A program made the translations under genes and the position numbers. A DNA stretch of 64,000 nt from Ignavibacteria bacterium (GTDB lineage: Bacteria > Bacteroidota > Ignavibacteria > Tepidaquicellales > Tepidaquicellaceae), in the NCBI GenBank assembly GCA_016716125.1, contig JADJWZ010000004.1, forward strand, positions 124,001 to 188,000. Reading direction: 5' to 3'. Positions 52,758-61,883 of this stretch are shown piece by piece. Numbering within the stretch: the first letter of the stretch is position 1; every line of letters starts with the position of its first letter. Below the pieces are notes generated by a model, which saw nothing but the letters and a program-made list of their open reading frames with translations, did not search any database and had not been told where the DNA came from.

Positions 52758-53366
52758 TTATTTAAAACAATCTTCAGGTTTATCTTCAGAAGATATGATC
52801 GAATTATATACTTCTTTTGAAAGTACTTTAGGAGTATAATTTATATCTTCATCTACAAGGCTTTTGACTAAAGATCTGAGATGATTCTGCGAACTAATAT
52901 CAAGACAGTCATATAATGCTTTAATTCTTTCATCCCCTGCTTTAGAATACTGAGTTCTGACATCACTGATATCAGTCTCTTCTATCATAGCTGCAGCTCT
53001 GAGAGCATCTGAGAAAGAATAATTTCCTGCAGTGATGAAATCATTGTACAGCACCTGAATAGTTCTGTCAGAAAACTCGCCTGAATTTTGCATGGAAGAA
53101 CTTATCTCAATATTTAAATCATTCATAAGATTTTGAACCATTTCCATATGAACTTTCTCGTTGTTCATAATATTTTCAAAAACCTTCTTATTATATTTCC
53201 TGTACATCTCGCTGTAAAAATCATAAGCTAATTTTTCTTCTTCGAGAACATAATTCAAACCGGAAATATCAGCGTCTGTAATTTGAGAATAAGATCTCTG
53301 AGGATTAGCTAAGATAAGTAAAGCGAAAATGCACGCAGTGAGTATGTATTTTATTGGATATTTCAT
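52758..53366 (-). CDS. Exported ferritin-like DUF2202 protein
   Basis: The protein has 202 residues and a signal peptide (about 1-27, ending RSYSQ). The mature part is helical with LNYVLEEEKLAYDFYSEMY, VFENIMNNEKVHMEMVQNLM and MIEETDISD, the E...E-x-x-H ligand pattern of ferritin-like DUF2202 proteins. It may bind a diiron centre outside the cytoplasm; the function is unknown. A strong ribosome-binding sequence (GGAGGT) precedes the ATG, rarer in this genome outside ribosomal genes. A 15-bp palindrome (53442-53456) lies about 80 bp upstream. Confidence 0.85.
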   Translation of the reverse strand: MKYPIKYILTACIFALLILANPQRSYSQITDADISGLNYVLEEEKLAYDFYSEMYRKYNKKVFENIMNNEKVHMEMVQNLMNDLNIEISSSMQNSGEFSDRTIQVLYNDFITAGNYSFSDALRAAAMIEETDISDVRTQYSKAGDERIKALYDCLDISSQNHLRSLVKSLVDEDINYTPKVLSKEVYNSIISSEDKPEDCFK

Positions 53367-53441
53367 TTGATTTTACCTCCTTCATTATCTAAAACATAAG
53401 TATAAGTATTTTTATTTCACATTAATATAAAAATATTATAT

Positions 53442-53456
53442 ATCATTCGGAATGAT
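53442..53456. promoter_or_regulatory. Palindromic operator candidate upstream of the DUF2202 gene
   Basis: ATCATTC-G-GAATGAT is a perfect 15-bp dyad. It sits 76-90 bp upstream of the start codon of the ferritin-like gene on the minus strand. The size fits a dimeric regulator. The regulator is unknown. Confidence 0.4.
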
Positions 53457-53527
53457 GTATGTCATAGTATCAGAAACTGGAGATTAAAGGAATAAACTGA
53501 GGAAAATATTATACAAAAATGCTCAGA

Positions 53528-55591
53528 TCATTTCAGCAGGACCATTCTTTTTGTGTCCGTATATCCTGAAGAGTTAAATTTGTAAAAATATACACCGCTG
53601 GATAAAGTCAGACCTTTTTCTAAAGGATTGAAATCAACAGTGTGTGCGCCGGCGGATACAAATTTATCTATGATCACATAAATTTCTTTACCTGTAATAT
53701 CATAAACTTTGATTGAAACATTTCCGGAAACCGGAAGATCGAAAGTGATTTTTGTTTCGGGATTGAATGGATTCGGGTAATTCTGACTGAGTCTGAAACC
53801 GGAGGGAATATTTTCGTATCCGTTATTTACAGATACAATATTCTGAAGCTGGAAAGAAAATCTTCTCCACTGGGTATTATTCTGAGGAACAAAACTAGAG
53901 CTGGTCTGCGGAGCGGTTGCTAGCTGAAGACCGCCTTTGCGGAAAATTTCAATTGGAAAAGTCAGCCCGCCGTCAGTGGATATTTTTACGATAAGACTAT
54001 CTATGTTTGAGGAATTATACTGAGCATATGCATAATCAAATTCAATTGAATCAGTCTGTATAAGTCCGTCATAAACTTTTGAATACATCGAATCTCTCTG
54101 ACCTATAATATTGTAATTGAAAAGATTAATATAAGCTGACCGCAGTCCGCTGATAGTAGGTCCGTTTGCTCCAATGTACTGATCAAATGTAATAAATCCA
54201 TCGCGGTTGAAAATCTTCCAGTTAAGAGGAGGAAATACCGCTTCAAAAAGTTCAACATTCAGCGCCGAAAAAATAGAATCAGTTCCTGTTACCGGAAAGT
54301 TATAATTTATCAGATCAGCAAAATTATTATTAAAGAGATCAGCTTTATTCGAATACGGAAGAGCCGGAGGCGGATTCACCGGATTGATCACAATCTCCCT
54401 GCTCTTTGCGGAATTTAAAATTTCCCTGAAGTTGTCATCCTGAATGAAAACAGAAGTGTAAAGCATAGTATCATTCCATTCGGGATCTTTATAATAGGTG
54501 TAAATATATTCATAATTTCCAGGTATAAGCGATACTGTAAAGCCGGCAGTATCCGGATACATTTTTCTGAATATATCATAGAATTCTGTTTCTCCGTTTA
54601 AGGCATTTACATTTGTTTTATATCTTTCAACCGCATTTATCCTGAGTCTGTAATCACCTTTTAGCAGAGGTGAAATAACATTTACATTAATAGTAGATCT
54701 GACGGAGTCACCTGTGAATTGATCAGAAACAGTAATTGAAACCGGAGTACCTCTGTTATATCTTCTGATATAAGGGGTATATAAATTTACGCTGTCTCCG
54801 TACGGGATAGATACAGGTAATATACCGTCAACAAATGTAGTGGGAACTCCTGCGATGAAATAAAATCTTCTTCTTGCGTCATTCTGTTCGGGATTGTAAG
54901 TATAGAAAGTATCATTCCCCAGAATACCTGTGTGATACACTATAGTATTTACAGACTGAATATTATTGTTAGAAAAAACATTCAGAAAAGAATTATTATT
55001 TGCGCAGGCGGGACTGGCGTTTGATGTAAACTCTTCATACAAAACATTTCTTCTGAAACCGGGAAGACTAATATTATACTGGTATAGCGTATCATTTATA
55101 TAATTGGAATCCGCCTGATCAGAGACATAGGCTTTAATAAAATAAGGTGTTCCGATTGAATAACTGAATTCAGGAAATCTTATGAATAGAGTCTGTCCGG
55201 GACTAAGCCCGGAGACTGAAGTATCCTTAAAATAATTACCCGGATTAATATTTAAATAAACACGCAAAGAATCTGATGAATTATTGTTTCCGATATTTGC
55301 GACTGAAACAACCGGAGAAACTGTGTCGATTCCTGAATTGAGGACTGAATAAACCGTATCAGGAGGAATATTTACAATAGAAGTTACTGTAACATCATTG
55401 GAAATTCTTTCACCTGTAAGGACATTATCAATATAAAGATTATTTCCATATCCGTTATAAGTTACAAACTGCAGACGTATATCTCTTGACCCGGAAATAT
55501 TATTGCCGGAATTATCTTTCAAACTAATGAATGATAAAGTGATCAGCGAAGAAAATATCAGAACCAGTATTGCTAAATTTTTTAAGGACAA
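53528..55591 (-). CDS. Omp28-like secreted protein with type IX sorting domain
   Basis: The protein has 687 residues with a signal-anchor-like N-terminus (about 5-22). Around residues 185-260 an Omp28-related thioredoxin-like stretch is visible (RRNVLYEEFTSNASPACANN, FIAGVPTTFVDGILP). Only one Cys (ASPACAN) of the usual Cys pair is seen, so redox activity is doubtful. The C-terminus is a sorting domain: FRLSQNYPNPFNPETK, VYDITGKEIYVIID, SSGVYFYKF, MVLLK. Its partners are unknown. It is preceded by a small membrane protein gene on the same strand. Confidence 0.85.
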   Translation of the reverse strand: MSLKNLAILVLIFSSLITLSFISLKDNSGNNISGSRDIRLQFVTYNGYGNNLYIDNVLTGERISNDVTVTSIVNIPPDTVYSVLNSGIDTVSPVVSVANIGNNNSSDSLRVYLNINPGNYFKDTSVSGLSPGQTLFIRFPEFSYSIGTPYFIKAYVSDQADSNYINDTLYQYNISLPGFRRNVLYEEFTSNASPACANNNSFLNVFSNNNIQSVNTIVYHTGILGNDTFYTYNPEQNDARRRFYFIAGVPTTFVDGILPVSIPYGDSVNLYTPYIRRYNRGTPVSITVSDQFTGDSVRSTINVNVISPLLKGDYRLRINAVERYKTNVNALNGETEFYDIFRKMYPDTAGFTVSLIPGNYEYIYTYYKDPEWNDTMLYTSVFIQDDNFREILNSAKSREIVINPVNPPPALPYSNKADLFNNNFADLINYNFPVTGTDSIFSALNVELFEAVFPPLNWKIFNRDGFITFDQYIGANGPTISGLRSAYINLFNYNIIGQRDSMYSKVYDGLIQTDSIEFDYAYAQYNSSNIDSLIVKISTDGGLTFPIEIFRKGGLQLATAPQTSSSFVPQNNTQWRRFSFQLQNIVSVNNGYENIPSGFRLSQNYPNPFNPETKITFDLPVSGNVSIKVYDITGKEIYVIIDKFVSAGAHTVDFNPLEKGLTLSSGVYFYKFNSSGYTDTKRMVLLK

Positions 55592-55615
55592 TTTAAAATT
55601 TAAATGATGAATAAT

Positions 55616-55984
55616 TCACGCGATCTTTGTGATCTCTGTTTTTTTAAAATAGAATCTGTAGAATGATAATTCAAGAAAGCTAACTAGAATCAGAGTTACA
55701 GTATCTTTAGGAGTAAGAGTAATGTTATTTCCCTGCTGAGCATAAAAACCGGAAATTTTTAGAAAGAAAAGCAGAACGGGATTAACGGGTAAAGTCATAT
55801 TATAACCAGTATCGGATATGAACAGACCGACTAACAACTCACAAACGGTCAGTGAAACAGCGAACAAAGTAATTATGAAGCCTAAATTCAGAAACGCCTG
55901 CAGCAATCCGTCGTTTTGATATGACTTGGAGAAAGCATAAACGGCAAAGATTACATGAATGAAATAAATTACTGCAATTATCAT
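55616..55984 (-). CDS. Small membrane protein, unknown
   Basis: The protein has 122 residues and three hydrophobic segments (about 2-19, 29-54, 93-108). It lies 4 bp after the sugar transferase gene and 24 bp before the Omp28-like gene, so it probably shares their transcript. No family was recognised. Confidence 0.6.
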   Translation of the reverse strand: MIIAVIYFIHVIFAVYAFSKSYQNDGLLQAFLNLGFIITLFAVSLTVCELLVGLFISDTGYNMTLPVNPVLLFFLKISGFYAQQGNNITLTPKDTVTLILVSFLELSFYRFYFKKTEITKIA

Positions 55985-55988
55985 AAAA

Positions 55989-57410
55989 TTAAAACGCTTC
56001 TTTTGAAAAGAGAACTTCTTTAATAGTTTTAAAAATAATCTTAATATCGAAAGCTATTGACCAATTTTCAATGTAATAAATATCATAATCAATTCTTGTC
56101 TGCATGGAAGAATCGGTTCCTCTCAGACCGCTGACCTGAGCCCATCCTGTCATACCGCCTTTTACACGGTGTCTTTCAAGATACTTCTGAATTGAATGCT
56201 TCATTGAATTTATAAAAAACTCTCTTTCGGGACGCGGACCTACGATGCTCATATTGCCGATAAGAACATTATAAAACTGCGGCAGTTCGTCAAGACTGTA
56301 TTTCCGTAGAGTTCTTCCGATAGAAGTATATCTGTCATCATCTCTGGTCGTCATCTGTGGTCCTGTTTTCTCAGCATCAATTTTCATGGATCTGAATTTC
56401 AGCATAATAAATTTCTGTCCGTCCAGACCTACACGTTCCTGATTATAAAACAACGGACCTTTTGAAGTAAATTTAACAAGAATACCAAGGATCAGCATTA
56501 CCGGGAAAAGGGAAATTAAAGCAAGTGAAGAAACGATAATATCAAAAACCCTTTTTGTAAATCTGTTCCATACGTTCATCGGCATGGATTTCAGTTTCAT
56601 AAAAGGAATGCCGTCAACTTCTTCAATACGCAGTCTGCTTGTCATCATATCAATGAAATCAGGCGCATACATAAATTCAATATTCTTGCCCTCACAAATT
56701 TTAAAAAGATTATATAAAGTATCATGACTTGCGGAAGGAATGGATATAAATATTTTTTCAATGTTCAGTTTCGATATGAGCTCAGGAATTAACGTATAAT
56801 TTCCGAGATGCTTTTTACCTTTCATATTTCCGTTAACATTTTCATCAATTGAAAAATATCCGGTAACATTATAACCTGTAAATTTATGTTCAGAAAAGTT
56901 CTCATATATCTTTTCAGCCATCAGATTTGTCCCGAGTACTGCCACATTACTAACGCCTTTATTTTTATTATAAAGGTTCTTTTCAATCTTAAGCATAAAA
57001 TATCTTCCGACAGTAACAAAAATAATTGATATAAACCAAACGAGTGAAAATACAAGTCTTGAATATGGGAAATCGCCTTTAAGTATAAAGACCAGACCCA
57101 TAGCAATAAGAACGCCAATGGAGATGCATTTGATTATTACAAATAATTCATCCATCACAAAAACAGTTCTTTTTAATCTGTACATTTTTCTCGATTGGAA
57201 AATGATAATCCAGATAGGAATAACGATCAGGGAAAACTCAATATATCCGGAAATTTCCGGGATACCTTTTGTTACAGGAAAGATGTTTGTAAAAGGACTA
57301 AAAAACCTTAACCAGTATGATAACAAAAATGCGCAGAATATTGAAACAGCGTCTGATAACACTGTCAATAAAGGGATGATTACTTCTATTTTAGTTGATT
57401 TACTTTTCAA
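55989..57410 (-). CDS. Undecaprenyl-phosphate sugar-1-phosphate transferase (WbaP/WcaJ type)
   Basis: The protein has 473 residues. Four N-terminal membrane helices are followed by a Rossmann-like domain (VAVLGTNLMAEKIYE) and a C-terminal bacterial sugar transferase domain. The latter has KRVFDIIVSSLALI, FYNQERVGLDGQKF, LKFRSMKIDAE, LRKYSLDELPQFYNVL and MSIVGPRPERE. The family starts polysaccharide units by moving a hexose-1-phosphate to undecaprenyl phosphate. The sugar is unknown, though many relatives use glucose or galactose. No other polysaccharide genes surround it except the glycosyltransferase at 59780. Confidence 0.9.
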   Translation of the reverse strand: MKSKSTKIEVIIPLLTVLSDAVSIFCAFLLSYWLRFFSPFTNIFPVTKGIPEISGYIEFSLIVIPIWIIIFQSRKMYRLKRTVFVMDELFVIIKCISIGVLIAMGLVFILKGDFPYSRLVFSLVWFISIIFVTVGRYFMLKIEKNLYNKNKGVSNVAVLGTNLMAEKIYENFSEHKFTGYNVTGYFSIDENVNGNMKGKKHLGNYTLIPELISKLNIEKIFISIPSASHDTLYNLFKICEGKNIEFMYAPDFIDMMTSRLRIEEVDGIPFMKLKSMPMNVWNRFTKRVFDIIVSSLALISLFPVMLILGILVKFTSKGPLFYNQERVGLDGQKFIMLKFRSMKIDAEKTGPQMTTRDDDRYTSIGRTLRKYSLDELPQFYNVLIGNMSIVGPRPEREFFINSMKHSIQKYLERHRVKGGMTGWAQVSGLRGTDSSMQTRIDYDIYYIENWSIAFDIKIIFKTIKEVLFSKEAF

Positions 57411-57486
57411 GTTATATATGCTGGGAAACGTATGAATTTATCAAAAATAATTTATTTGAATATAATAGAAAACACAAAACTAAATT

Positions 57487-59580
57487 TTAAGCAATGTCAG
57501 TAAGATAAAGCGAATCCTTATGATTTTTGAGAAAAGTTTTTTTAATGACTTCGTGTTCTTTTTTCCTCAAATGAGGATCTTCATTTATGATCTTAAATGC
57601 AATGCTCCTGGCAATTTCCAGGACATCCTTATCTTTTTTAAGATCAGTACAGGAAAAATTAAGCATACCGGACTGCCGTATACCGAAGAATTCACCGGGA
57701 CCTCTGATATCCATATCAGCTTCAGCAATTTTAAAACCATCATTAGAGCTGCAGAGTATATTCAGCCGCTTTGAAGAATCTTCTGAAAGATCTTTTGCAA
57801 TAAGTATACAGTAAGACTGATCAGCGCCTCTTCCTACCCTTCCTCTTAGCTGATGCAGCTGAGAGAGTCCAAACCTCTGCGCTTCCTCAATAATCATGAT
57901 AGTTGCATTCGGAATATCAATTCCTACTTCTATTACTGTAGTGGAAACAAGAATATTTAAATCACCATCTCTGAATTTTTCAGTCTCTTCATCTTTCTCA
58001 TACCACAGCATTCTGCCGTGAACCATTCCGACTTTCAGGTCGGGGAATATTTCTTTTTTTAACAACTGATAATTTTCTTCAGCTGACTTCAGATCAAGTT
58101 TTTCAGATTCGTCAATAATGGGGAAGATGATATAAACCTGTCTTCCTTTTTTAATTTCAGTTCTTACAAAGGAATAAATAGCCGGTTTATCAGTATCAGT
58201 TCTTAATGCCGTCTTAACAGGAATTCTGTTTTTTGGAAGTTCATCAATTACAGAGATATCAAGATCACCGTATAAAGTCATAGAGAGAGTTCTTGGAATT
58301 GGTGTTGCTGTCATAACAAGCACATCAGGATTCATACCTTTTTCTTTAAGCTTTGCTCTCTGCATAACTCCGAACTTATGCTGTTCATCAATCACAACGA
58401 AACCAATATTTTTATACTGTACATTTTCCTGAATAAGCGCATGAGTTCCGATTATAATATTTGTTTTACCGGATTCAATATTCGTCAGAAGTTCATCTCT
58501 AAGTTTTTTCTTCTGACCTCCGACCAGAAGGCAGACATTAATATCCAAAGGTTTGAGGAATTCGGAGATAGTTTTAAAATGCTGTTCAGCTAACAATTCA
58601 GTCGGACACATCAGCGCAGCCTGATAACCGTTTTCGACTGCAATTAGCATTGAATAAACAGCAACAATAGTTTTTCCGCTGCCTACATCACCCTGCAGAA
58701 GCCGGTTCATGCATTTATCGGAATTCATATCGAGATAAATTTCATTCATTACTTTTTTCTGCGCATCAGTAAGTTCAAATTTCAAAATGGATTTAAATTT
58801 ATCAGTAATAGTGTAAATATCTTTATCGAATCTGATACCTTTTTTTTCGTTTTGAAGAGACATTTTTTTTAAGGCGAGAATCAATTCGAGATAAAACAAT
58901 TCTTCAAACGAAAGTCTTTTTCTTGAAAATTCAATATCAGAAAACTCAAGCGGGAAATTAATTCTAAGCACAGCTTCTTTTTTACCGGATAGTTTATATC
59001 GTTTTATAATATCATCAGGTAAAGTTTCTTCAATATAATCAGGATTAGATTTGAGCAAAGTACTGAAAGCGTTAAAGACAATTTTGGAAAGAAAAAGAGG
59101 TTTAATCCATGTTTTTTTCAAAACTCCGGAAAGCTCATATACTGGAATAAGATCAAATTTCAAAAAATCCATATCCACCGGATCTGACGGAATGATCTTT
59201 ATGTGATCCCTGTATGAAATTCTCGGAACGGAAGAATAATTTTCTTTATCAATTTTGATCCAGAAAACAAAATAATCATTTAACCTGAACTGTCTGGACC
59301 TGAACTCGGAAGCGCCGAAAATAGGTACTGCAACTGACCCGGTATTATCTTTGAGAACAACCTTAAACGGCTGATTACTTTTTCTTGGATGTTCGAGGTC
59401 AATAACTTTACCGGAGACAATAACATTCTCATTAATATTGAGAGGAATTTCACGGACATTAATTTTTTTGAGATATATCCGCGGGATAAAGTTCAGAAAG
59501 TCGTCAAGTGAAGAAATGCCGATTTTTGAAAAAGCTTCAGCCCTTTTTTCTCCGACACCTTTTAAAAATTTAAGATCCAT
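57487..59580 (-). CDS. recG: ATP-dependent DNA helicase RecG
   Basis: The protein has 697 residues. The wedge/OB domain starts with LKGVGEKRAEAFSKIGI. Helicase motifs are GDVGSGKT (I), DEQHKFGVMQR (II, DEQH), TATPIPRTLSMT (III), VIEVGIDIPNAT (V) and QLHQLRGRVGRG (VI). The C-terminal RecG part MDIRGPGEFFGIRQSG is present. RecG reverses stalled replication forks and processes branched DNA. It is transcribed alone and convergent to nothing nearby. Confidence 0.97.
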   Translation of the reverse strand: MDLKFLKGVGEKRAEAFSKIGISSLDDFLNFIPRIYLKKINVREIPLNINENVIVSGKVIDLEHPRKSNQPFKVVLKDNTGSVAVPIFGASEFRSRQFRLNDYFVFWIKIDKENYSSVPRISYRDHIKIIPSDPVDMDFLKFDLIPVYELSGVLKKTWIKPLFLSKIVFNAFSTLLKSNPDYIEETLPDDIIKRYKLSGKKEAVLRINFPLEFSDIEFSRKRLSFEELFYLELILALKKMSLQNEKKGIRFDKDIYTITDKFKSILKFELTDAQKKVMNEIYLDMNSDKCMNRLLQGDVGSGKTIVAVYSMLIAVENGYQAALMCPTELLAEQHFKTISEFLKPLDINVCLLVGGQKKKLRDELLTNIESGKTNIIIGTHALIQENVQYKNIGFVVIDEQHKFGVMQRAKLKEKGMNPDVLVMTATPIPRTLSMTLYGDLDISVIDELPKNRIPVKTALRTDTDKPAIYSFVRTEIKKGRQVYIIFPIIDESEKLDLKSAEENYQLLKKEIFPDLKVGMVHGRMLWYEKDEETEKFRDGDLNILVSTTVIEVGIDIPNATIMIIEEAQRFGLSQLHQLRGRVGRGADQSYCILIAKDLSEDSSKRLNILCSSNDGFKIAEADMDIRGPGEFFGIRQSGMLNFSCTDLKKDKDVLEIARSIAFKIINEDPHLRKKEHEVIKKTFLKNHKDSLYLTDIA

Positions 59581-59779
59581 AAAGAATTCAAAGCAGATTA
59601 AAATATCCAGTGCAAATTTATTTAAAATAAATTCTTCGAGTAATGTAAATAAAATTCAAAAGTGTTGAACCATGATTAAGGGATTATAAGATTACTGGAT
59701 TACACCATTAGTCTTGAACTTTCCCAAAAACCTCTTTATTAAAATTGAATTTACATACACGTTTAATTATTTTATCGCC

Positions 59780-61750
59780 ATGAAAAAAACCAAATCTCTT
59801 CAGCAAATCAGGAAGAAGAATGAATCTGTTCAGAGTTATTCAGGATTCGACAAGCAGACTGAATTAAGCGGATATCTCAAATATTTAATATACTTTATAC
59901 TGATTGCGCTGCCGGTTATTCTGGCATACAATTATTATTCAAATGCGCTGAATGTTAACGGATACAACAGCTTCCCGCTTGATGACGGCTGGATACATCT
60001 GCAGTTTGCCAAAAACCTTTCTGAATATTTCAGCTTTTCATATTTTAAAGACGAGATGGTAACTGCGGGATCTACATCTCCTTTATATACTTTCATCGTT
60101 GCCATTGGTTTTTTTATTACGAATAATGAAATGCTGCTTAGTTATTTTCTCGGTATATTATTTTTTGCATTATCTTCGCTGATAATATTCAAACTAAGTA
60201 TGAAGGATTTCAGCAAAGACCTTCTGGCATCGCTGATATGCGCGGGATTATTCATATTAGACAGGATGATGAACTTAATTTCACTGTCAGGAATGGAAAC
60301 TACAATGTATGTTTTCATACTTTTGCTTGCAGCATATTTTTATAAACAGAGAAAGACTTATTCACTTGCGGTAATACTCGGGTTAATTATCTGGTCGAGG
60401 CCTGACGGAGTTGCGTTTATTGCAGCGGTAGCGTTCGATCTGATACTGGCATTATTTTATTTTAAAAATGAAGAAATAAAAAGGATATATTCGAAGGACA
60501 TTTTACTGAAGATGACGGGAATATTTATTTTAATTTCCGGCGCTTACTTTCTCATGAATTTAATAATAGCCGGTTCTTTATTTCCGAATACATATTCGGC
60601 AAAGATCGCATATTTTTCTGATGCGGAAAAGAAACTTTCATATATTACGGATAAAGTATTTCCATTTTTCAGTTCATTAAGTTATTCTTTATATATAGCG
60701 GGATTTGCAGCTGCAATTATAAAATTTATATATGATTTATATAAAAGAAGAATTTCAGAAAATTCTTTGTATATATTATTCTTCACATTTTTTCTGTTGC
60801 TGTATATGATAAAGCTTCCGGAAGTGAACAGATTCGGAAGATATATTATGCCGCTTGTTCCGTTTTTCATATTACTTACAGTATCAGGTTACAGGGAGTT
60901 TTTAATATTTATCAACAAATATTTAAAAAATGCTTTTATACTCAGATTTGTATTTATAATATTTGCCGGAATAATATTTTTCCGCAGTATTGGAGATTAC
61001 GAGACATTCAAAAATTTTTATGCTGAGCAGTGCAAATACATTTATGACAGACAGGTGAAGACCGCAATGTGGCTGAAAGAGAATACGAAAGAGGATGACA
61101 TACTGGGAGTTCACGACATAGGCGCTATCGGTTTTTATACCGGAAGAAAACTTATTGATGTGGCTGGACTTGTTACTCCTTATTTGAATGAAAGACTGAT
61201 TGAAAAAAATTACAGTCAGATAATGACTGAGTATCTTAAAGAAAGAGGAGTCTCTTATATTGCTTTTTTAAGGGAATGGTACAGACCGGTAAATCAGAAG
61301 GCATTATTTAAAACGCCTGAAAATTCTCCGCAGGAAGTCATGGAAGTATATAAATTCATACCGGATACGACTTATGTAATATCGAAGGATGCGAATTATT
61401 TAATGTCATTAGCTTTAAGAAATTTAAGTAAGAAAGACGGCAATGAGATTGTGAGCAGCGCGAATAAAGTTATAGAACTGGAGCCGAAATATGCAGAGGC
61501 ATATTTCTTAAGAGCTTACGGTTATTCGCTTTTAAATAATTCGGTTAAATATGAAGAGGATCTTAAAAAAGCGATTATGCATTACCCGGGTTATAAGGAT
61601 GCCCAATTCAATCTCGGCATGTATCTAATGGAAAACGGTAGGTATGCAGAAGCTGAAGAGCCGTTAAAGAAAACGCTGGAGCTTGATCCGACGAATAAAG
61701 CTGTGCAGGATTCGTTGAAAGTAATAGAAGGGATAAAAAATTCCCGTTAG
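59780..61750 (+). CDS. Membrane glycosyltransferase-like protein with C-terminal TPR
   Basis: The protein has 656 residues from the ATG at 59780; an upstream ATG at 59714 adds 22 unlikely residues. About ten hydrophobic segments form a PMT/ArnT-like (GT39/GT83-like) membrane part. An early Asp-rich loop, FPLDDGWIHLQFAKNLSE, resembles the catalytic loop of such lipid-linked sugar transferases. After about residue 520 the sequence is soluble and contains TPR units (AYFLRAYGYSLLNNSVKYEE and AEEPLKKTLELDPTNKA). The acceptor is unknown. It may modify envelope glycans, and the polyprenyl-phosphate transferase at 55989 is a plausible partner. Confidence 0.75.
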   Translation: MKKTKSLQQIRKKNESVQSYSGFDKQTELSGYLKYLIYFILIALPVILAYNYYSNALNVNGYNSFPLDDGWIHLQFAKNLSEYFSFSYFKDEMVTAGSTSPLYTFIVAIGFFITNNEMLLSYFLGILFFALSSLIIFKLSMKDFSKDLLASLICAGLFILDRMMNLISLSGMETTMYVFILLLAAYFYKQRKTYSLAVILGLIIWSRPDGVAFIAAVAFDLILALFYFKNEEIKRIYSKDILLKMTGIFILISGAYFLMNLIIAGSLFPNTYSAKIAYFSDAEKKLSYITDKVFPFFSSLSYSLYIAGFAAAIIKFIYDLYKRRISENSLYILFFTFFLLLYMIKLPEVNRFGRYIMPLVPFFILLTVSGYREFLIFINKYLKNAFILRFVFIIFAGIIFFRSIGDYETFKNFYAEQCKYIYDRQVKTAMWLKENTKEDDILGVHDIGAIGFYTGRKLIDVAGLVTPYLNERLIEKNYSQIMTEYLKERGVSYIAFLREWYRPVNQKALFKTPENSPQEVMEVYKFIPDTTYVISKDANYLMSLALRNLSKKDGNEIVSSANKVIELEPKYAEAYFLRAYGYSLLNNSVKYEEDLKKAIMHYPGYKDAQFNLGMYLMENGRYAEAEEPLKKTLELDPTNKAVQDSLKVIEGIKNSR

Positions 61751-61883
61751 TTTAATTTCAATTGTTAAAAACAAATTGAACAGATCCTACACTCCTTTTA
61801 ACATACTATTATTTTAGAATAAATATTTCCTAAAATTATCTTAATGTATATTTTTTTAGTTTGTTGCCTTGACCTCAAATTTT

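Noticed and set aside
52627..52839. 70-codon plus-strand ORF overlapping the uraH and DUF2202 ends
   Set aside because: It begins within uraH out of frame and continues into antisense DUF2202; no family resemblance or ribosome-binding site.
59714..59779. Longer start of the glycosyltransferase at 59714
   Set aside because: The added 22 residues look like translated AT-rich leader, and MKKTKSLQQIRKK at 59780 is a better cytoplasmic start before the first membrane helix.
61758..61788. Hairpin between the glycosyltransferase and the YCF48-like gene as terminator
   Set aside because: Arms TTCAATT/AATTGAA can pair but there is no T-run, and the stem is only A-T rich, so it is not supported as an intrinsic terminator.
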